Source: Anagrus nilaparvatae (lineage: Eukaryota; Arthropoda; Insecta; Hymenoptera; Mymaridae). From it: a DNA stretch of 64,000 nucleotides. Location of the stretch: the NCBI GenBank assembly GCA_022575985.1, contig JAKSXM010000007.1, positions 15,936,501 through 16,000,500 of the forward strand. Direction: 5' to 3'. Below, in pieces: positions 58,827 through 64,000 of the stretch. How positions within the stretch are numbered: the first letter of the stretch is position 1; every line of letters begins with the position of its first letter. The translations under genes and the position numbers were made by a program. The notes under the pieces were generated by a model. The model had not been told where the DNA came from. It made no database searches and saw only the letters and a program-made list of their open reading frames with translations.

Positions 58827-59533
58827 GAAAGTTTTTTGATAAATGAACCTAAATCACTTTTAAAATTATAAAAAACAAGTATATCCTCTACAAATATACC
58901 AACATTAAATATAACACTTTGGGGTTTTATTATATAGTATAGACAAGAATCAACCTTTGATTTTTTGAGGCCCAAATTTATATAAAACTTCTCCAATTTG
59001 TTGTACCATTGTCTATTTGATTGTTTGAGTCCATATATGGCTCTTTTTAGTTTACATACTTTGCGTTTGTTTCCTCTTGCAATGAAGCCTTGTGGTTGTT
59101 TTAAGTATATGTCATGTTCAATATCAGCGTTAAGAAATGCTGTACTAACATCTAAATGATTTATATTTAAATTAAACTGTGCAGCATAGGCAAAGAGGAT
59201 TCTAATGGTACTGTATCTAATAACTGGTGAATAGATTTCTTCATAGTCTCTGAATTGTACTTGAGTGCAACCTTGTGCTACTAGTCTTACTTTTAAAAGA
59301 ATTTTATCATTTTGACCAATTTTTTCTTTGAATAGCCACTTTGTGCCGACTATATTTGCCTTTAAAGGGGGATCTACCTGTTTCCATGTATCGTTAGACA
59401 TTATGGATGTGTATTCATTTTCTATAGCTAAGTTCCAAGCTGCAGCATTTTCAGAATTAATAGCTTCTTTAAAGTTTTTTGGTGTTGTAGTATTAGTAGT
59501 ATTAGTGCTTGGAGATGATGTTGATGCTGTCAT
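58808..59533 (-). pseudogene. Copia reverse transcriptase, N-terminal part
   Basis: Blocks in order are WNLAIENEYTSIMSNDTW, GTKWLFKEK, RLVAQG, YSPVIRYSTIRILFA, NHLDVSTAFLNADIEHDIY (first catalytic Asp), QPQGF, AIYGLKQSNRQWY, and NVGIFVEDILVF at the place of the YVDD box. FVED replaces the usual YVDD, losing the first Asp of the pair. The frame is cut by the BEL/Pao insertion just after, and its last codons run into the LTR. The remainder resumes below 47604. Confidence 0.9.
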
Positions 59534-59655
59534 TATATAGTCATTAAATTTGTTGGGTAATTTGGTGGTGCTTTTTGTTCTTTTTGGAGTGACTTTCTTA
59601 CTGATGTCACTTGATTTTCTTTTTCTAGTTTTATTAACTGTAAATGTAGGTGGTT

Positions 59656-60716
59656 TTAGAATGATTTTTGGATTTGAGATGTTTTGAACATCTTTGTGAT
59701 CTTGAAAACTGGAACTTGGTCTGAGTCATTTGACGATAATGATTGGCCAGTATCAGAGTTTAATTTTTCTTGTGTTGCATTTGTGGATTTTTTTTGAAGA
59801 TCAGAGTTTATAGGCTGATGTTGAGTAATATTTTGATCAGTATAATTTTGAATTATATCTGTATCGCTGTCAGAATTACATAGATTATTAAAGATTGTAT
59901 TTTTGGTTGGGTTTGTTTCATAGAAAACAACATCACGATTTTGAAAACATATTTTTGTCTTTTCATTATATAACAAATATGTGTTTTGGTGGAGAGTGTA
60001 ACCAATCATTTTACAGTTATAAGCTTGATCATTGAATTTTCCTAGAGTGGGTTGGTCATTTTTGGCATAAGCTAGACATCCAAAAATTTTTAGGTGAGAT
60101 ACATCTGGTTTTTTGTTGTACCATATTTCAAATGGTGTTTTTTTATCCAGTATATCTTTTGGTGATCTGTTAGAAAGATATGCAGCTGTTGTAATTGCTT
60201 TCGACCAGAATGATTTGTCTAAGTCAGAGTCTGATAATAGGCACCTCGCTTTGGATATGAGTTCTATTTGAACGTTCTGCACAACCATTTTGTTGAGGAT
60301 TTCTAGGGACAGATCTTTGATGTGGAATTCCATGCTGTTGTAATATTTCAGATATTTTTGAATTAATGAACTCAGTTCCATTATCAGATCTGAAAGCTTT
60401 AATTTTTTTGTTAGTTTGGTTCTGTATGAATGTAATGAATGTTTGGAAAATTTTAGGAGTTCGAAATTTGTTTTTTTAGAAGATATACAAATTTCATACG
60501 TGAGTTATCATTATAAAAAATTAAAAAATATTTGTAACCATCAAATGATGTTCTATCGGCTTGACGTAGATCAGTATGAGTCAAGTCTAAGATGTGCTGT
60601 GCCCTGGATGATGTTGGTTTAAATGAATTTCTTAAAAATTTTTCATGAATGCATGGTTCACAAAGTGGTGGAGTTGAATTTTTAAAAGATATATATATAT
60701 ATACCTTCAGCAGCAT
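59656..60716 (-). pseudogene. Copia integrase region
   Basis: Piece 60716-60453 has CEPCIHEKF, the end of the zinc finger, and LTHTDLRQADRTSFDGYKYF, the first catalytic Asp region. Piece 60381-59656 has the later core (FWSKAITTAAYLSNRSP, KKTPFEIWYNKKPDVSHLKI) and FGCLAYA with the C-terminal region. A frameshift lies near 60390-60450. Confidence 0.85.
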
Positions 60717-61192
60717 TTTGAAGTTGGTTTAGATACTTATAATTTAAGTGACCCAGTCTGCGATGCCAAATATGCATGTCGGTTGTAGTTGCTGATTTTT
60801 TGTTGGCTGATGTTGAAATAAGTTCAAAGTTACTGGTGCATGCTAATGGTTGTTGTTTCAAGTAAATGTTTTTGGAACTAGAAAAATCGTTAAGATAAAT
60901 TTTCTAAATACCATTATCTTGAATAGAAGCTGTTGTAATTACATTATCAAATTTATTTTTTATTACATACGCATTTCCTAAAAATTTGATTTTTGCACCT
61001 TTCTTAGCCAATCTACTTACTGATAGAAGGTTTGATGTAATTTCAGGCACGTATAAGACGTTTTTTAGTTGTATCTGATACAAACCATTTTTGTTAGTAC
61101 AATTTAAGGTTATATCGCCTTGACTAGCTGTTTTTATTTTAAGTAAAGTTTTAAGTTATTTGATAAATTTATGTGTTTTACCTTGGTTTCAC
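60717..61192 (-). pseudogene. Copia protease / pre-integrase remnant
   Basis: Between the gag frame and the integrase, the minus strand keeps LYVPEITSNLLSVSRLAKKG and WHRRLGHLNYKYLNQL, the usual linker and the GAG-pre-integrase domain, but with stops at about 61160 and 60905. Inactive. Confidence 0.7.
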
Positions 61193-62130
61193 TTATGATG
61201 CTCCAGAATCGATGATCCAGTAATTATTTTCAATTTGTTTATCATGTTGAGATGCTAAAAGGGCAAGGAAAACACATACATTTACAGGTATATCATCATC
61301 ATCTTCATCGTCATCGTCGTCGCTCTCATCAAAAAATTCAGTAAAATTGTCTTCTGCTGTATATGCTGTTTTTGTGTTTTTGTTATTAGGACAGTCATTT
61401 TGGTAGTGACCGTGTCTGCTGCACAAGCGACATCTTACTTTTTGAAGTTGGTATTTACTGCGTGTATTAGAATTTTGGCGGCGTTGTGAGAACTTTTGAA
61501 AACTGGAGCGGGAGTATAAACCGTGAGCTTGACTCGATTCGAATGTTGACGAACTTTGTGCTACTGTTGTTTCCTCAATGATTTTTAATTTGACATTTTC
61601 AGTCGTTATTTTGGCGCTAGAATTATTTAGGGCCATTATCATGGGTTTGAAGAAATCCGGCAACCCTGCTAATAATAACGAAGCTACGAGTTCATCTGGG
61701 AGGACTAAACCGGTATTTCTTAATCTTTTTTGACCATTTATGATTTTAGATATGTATTCTTGGGCACTGTTGCAGCCTTTATATTTAGTGGTGCAGATTT
61801 CCCTTAATAAATTGACCCTGCTAGTGAGTGCATTATCTGCATACACTTTTTTTAGGTTTTCCCAAATGGTTTTTGCAGTATCCTCTTTATTAAAGTCTAA
61901 TCTCTAACTTCAGGTTCGACCGCCATTATTAGTAGGGATTTTATTTGAATCATTTTTGCATTATCCGTCGAAACTTTGCCTGTATCGGCTTCAAGGACAT
62001 CCCATGATTGAGCTAACCATGCACATGCCTTTATTTCGACGGCTCAGTCGAAATAATTTTCTTGCCCAATCAATCGTTTAACGGTTTAAAACATTTTTAC
62101 ATTGTTGTTTGAGTTGTTCGTAGCCATTTT
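61193..62130 (-). pseudogene. Copia gag and protease start
   Basis: The gag begins with MATNNSNNN (ATG near 62127) followed by stops at two places (about 62090 and 62042) and a frameshift near 61900. From 61846 the frame is open to 61193. It has a zinc knuckle, CRLCSRHGHYQNDC (CX2CX4HX4C), an acidic tract of Asp/Glu residues, and at its end WIIDSGAS, the aspartic protease active site. The N-terminal UBN2-like capsid region is recognisable (LAGLPDFFKPMIMAL). Confidence 0.85.
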
Positions 62131-62252
62131 TCAGCGAAATGAAAAAACTTTGCACATGTACGATTAAAATTGACGCACTTAAAGGAAAAACACAAATCTT
62201 TTTAACGCCTTATCACCTGCTTTTCACAAAAAAGAATTTTTGACCCTTAATA

Positions 62253-62265
62253 TGGGCCCATAACC
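62253..62265 (-). promoter_or_regulatory. Copia primer-binding site (initiator tRNA-Met half-molecule type)
   Basis: On the minus strand GGTTATGGGCCCA lies immediately next to the 5' LTR. It is complementary to the anticodon arm of eukaryotic initiator tRNA-Met, not to its 3' end. Drosophila copia is known to be primed by such an internal tRNA-iMet fragment, so this is a conserved copia-specific trait. Confidence 0.85.
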
Positions 62266-62502
62266 TGATATTCTGTTAATTAGAATTAATTTATATCCTT
62301 AAGAGATTTAACGACAGGTGCAATAAGATATCTTGTAATAAACTATACACAATGAGATTTAGGTTAAGTAATTATCTTTAATACCATGTGTTACCGCGCT
62401 GACTATCTGCGCCTGACTAAGTTTATATTAAACATATATATAAAAATAGGTAGAACACACAGATACATAAATAGTTTATATGTTGCAAATTACTTAATAA
62501 CA
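62266..62502 (-). repeat. Copia 5' LTR
   Basis: It starts TGATATTC on the plus strand and ends AATAACA. It carries an additional segment (CCGCGCTGACTATCTGCGCC onwards, about 62395-62450) that the 3' LTR lacks. Outside this segment the two LTRs differ at few positions. Confidence 0.85.
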
Positions 62503-63008
62503 GAATCTAATTTTTTTTAAGAAAGTACTTATATCTGAAAGTATGGTTTTACTTCATATCTCGAATCTAATAATTAATTTTTTGAAAATTTTTCTCTTAA
62601 AATTGTTTACATAAAAAAATAAAAAACATAATAAATCAAAAAACAGATATATTTTTTTTCTTTTGGGACGCAGTACTCTTCTTTTTCTTAACATTTTGTT
62701 GTTATTAATGAGGAACTATAGTCCCAATTACTTGGCAGCGTTTTTATTTTTTAATTTTATAATACATATGTAAAATAATAAAAAAAAATTTACTCAATTA
62801 TCTTCAGAATCCTTACTTAAAAAACTCCTAAAATGTCAAAAAAATATTGTAAAATCTCCCTTAAAAAGTCTAGAGTCAGTTGACAAGGACCGAATTCTAA
62901 AACTTTGTGGGCCCTTTGTTGAGGCCTAACAGTAAATTACGTGAATTAATTAAACATGTACATGTCCAAAAATTAAGAAATTAAGTTGGGGAAGTTAATT
63001 CTTTCTTA
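62503..63008. other. AT-rich intergenic stretch
   Basis: No repeat or gene recognised. If the exon proposed at 63009-63145 is real, this would hold its 3' UTR on the minus strand. Confidence 0.35.
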
Positions 63009-63145
63009 CTAATATATGCAGAGTGAGTAGTTCAAAGTAGTCCATGGAAGAGGCATTACTTCTTCATCAGAATAGACTGGATTACAGCAGTCTAAATATG
63101 GTAAAGCAAATGACTGGGAGTATACAGTTTGATGACCTTTAGACC
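63009..63145 (-). CDS. candidate terminal coding exon of an unknown gene
   Basis: On the minus strand an AATAG acceptor (AG at 63147-63146) is followed by 45 codons with mixed composition, ending in TAG at 63009-63011. The frame contains SFALPYLDCCNP and PLPWTTLNYSL. Its base composition is much less AT-biased than the surroundings, which is how real exons stand out in this window. The family is not recognised, and upstream exons would have to lie right of the window or in its last 850 bases, where none is seen. It could also be chance. Confidence 0.3.
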
Positions 63146-64000
63146 CTATTTAATTTTTGGATGATATTCAAAGTTTAGGGTTATCAAGATTGTGTACTGT
63201 TTAAAATTCAAAAACCAAGACTAAAAATTTCTTCGCCATAATTAAATATAAAAGTACGATCTTATTAAATAATTTACTTAACTCAAAATATTATTAAAAA
63301 AAACGCTTTAATTTAAAAAACAATTTTATTTCAACGCTAAAAAAGTTTCTTTACACTAAAAAAAAAAAAAAACAAAAACAAAAACAGGTTATCGTAATCT
63401 ACATCTTTCATTAACCTTATTTTCATCATTTGCACAAAAAAGTAAAAAAAAATCTACAATGCTATTATATAACAAATATTTTTGTTTAAAAAAAGATGTA
63501 CAAGAGCAGTAATTAAATAATAATAATAAAAAAATGACATACAATCTAAAACAATATAAACATTTTATTGTTAACTTTTACTCAAAAATAAAAACTTTCT
63601 TCAGTTTAAAAGAAGCTAATTGTTTCCAAGCTACTTATTGTTATTTATTTTTAGAATTTCATTTTCATTTGACCTTGTCATAACTGTTTTAATAATCTAA
63701 AAATGTATATATATATATATATATATTAACCTTTGTGCAAAAAAAGTTAAGTATTTTAAACTGAAAAAAAGACATCTTTAACAAAAAAAGGAGCAACTTT
63801 TAATATTATTCTCTTTATCAACTCTTTATAAAGCTATAAAAATAGTAAAAGAATTCTAAAAAAAAAAAATAAATTTAAAATGAAAAAAGTTTTACCTTTT
63901 TTATAAAGAATAGAAAAAAAATTTTTAATTAATATATAAATATTTATATAATTTTGTATTTTTAATCAGTTAATAAAATCACTCATGAAATTTCAATAAA
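63146..64000. other. AT-rich stretch with microsatellite
   Basis: No gene seen. An (AT)n microsatellite occupies about 63705-63727 and several A-runs occur. If the candidate exon is real this is intronic. Confidence 0.4.

Larger units (their letters stand above)
46680..62502 (-). mobile_element. Copia (Ty1-type) LTR retrotransposon, split by nested insertions
   Basis: It is bounded by LTRs at 62266-62502 (5') and 46680-46854 (3'). The primer-binding site is directly next to the 5' LTR. The order gag, protease, integrase, reverse transcriptase, RNase H is that of Copia. The flanks GTATC (46675-46679) and GAATC (62503-62507) could be a five-base target duplication with one change. The element alone is about 4.6 kb; 11.2 kb of its span is the BEL/Pao insertion at 47610-58826 in the C-terminal part of the reverse transcriptase. 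Multiple stops show that it is inactive. Confidence 0.9.

Overview
The window is very AT-rich nuclear DNA from an arthropod, most likely an insect. The evidence is spliced genes with GT-AG introns, an eukaryotic tRNA, a multi-exon UDP-glycosyltransferase of the arthropod type, an S28 serine protease, and Copia, BEL/Pao, Penelope and R1-like elements. The species cannot be fixed from the sequence. A hymenopteran such as a parasitoid wasp is a guess based on base composition and gene style only.

Host genes. (1) The first coding exon of a mitochondrial carrier of the uncoupling-protein type lies on the minus strand at 1895-2008. The rest of its coding region is not seen and probably lies left of the window. 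(2) A tRNA-Ile(AAU) is on the minus strand at 5076-5149. (3) A complete nine-exon S28 serine protease is on the minus strand (13588-16179, 474 aa) with Ser166, Asp416 and His442. (4) A complete eight-exon UDP-glycosyltransferase is on the minus strand (20671-32438, 508 aa). Its introns carry at least four unrelated short inverted-repeat elements. I spliced genes 3 and 4 by eye; every junction has GT/AG ends and the phases close exactly. A weak candidate terminal exon is at 63009-63145.

Left half (1-43 kb). Between genes the DNA is mostly AT-rich sequence carrying many foldback or MITE-like elements. These include 800-1110, a dispersed palindromic family (1586-1690, 5568-5760, 5990-6230, 9185-9370, 22770-22980, 34555-34720 and others), a compact palindrome at 7292-7380, a 3.35-kb inverted-repeat element at 9862-13213 with an R1-like retrotransposon inside it, and foldbacks at 17312-18107, 27111-27645, 30262-30909, 36707-36828 and 38656-39930.

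Right half (43.7-62.5 kb). A decayed R1-like non-LTR element (43.7-46.5 kb, minus) is followed by a four-level nest. A Copia retrotransposon (46680-62502) is split in its reverse transcriptase by a BEL/Pao element (47610-58826; 5-bp duplication GAAAG). The 3' LTR of that element is split by a 6.8-kb foldback transposon (47873-54710; TA duplication). The tandem array of the foldback is in turn split by a Penelope-like fragment (about 50572-51618). The foldback has nearly identical arms and roughly 90 copies of a 25-26-bp repeat in two opposite orientations. It shows no transposase and is the most unusual object in the window.
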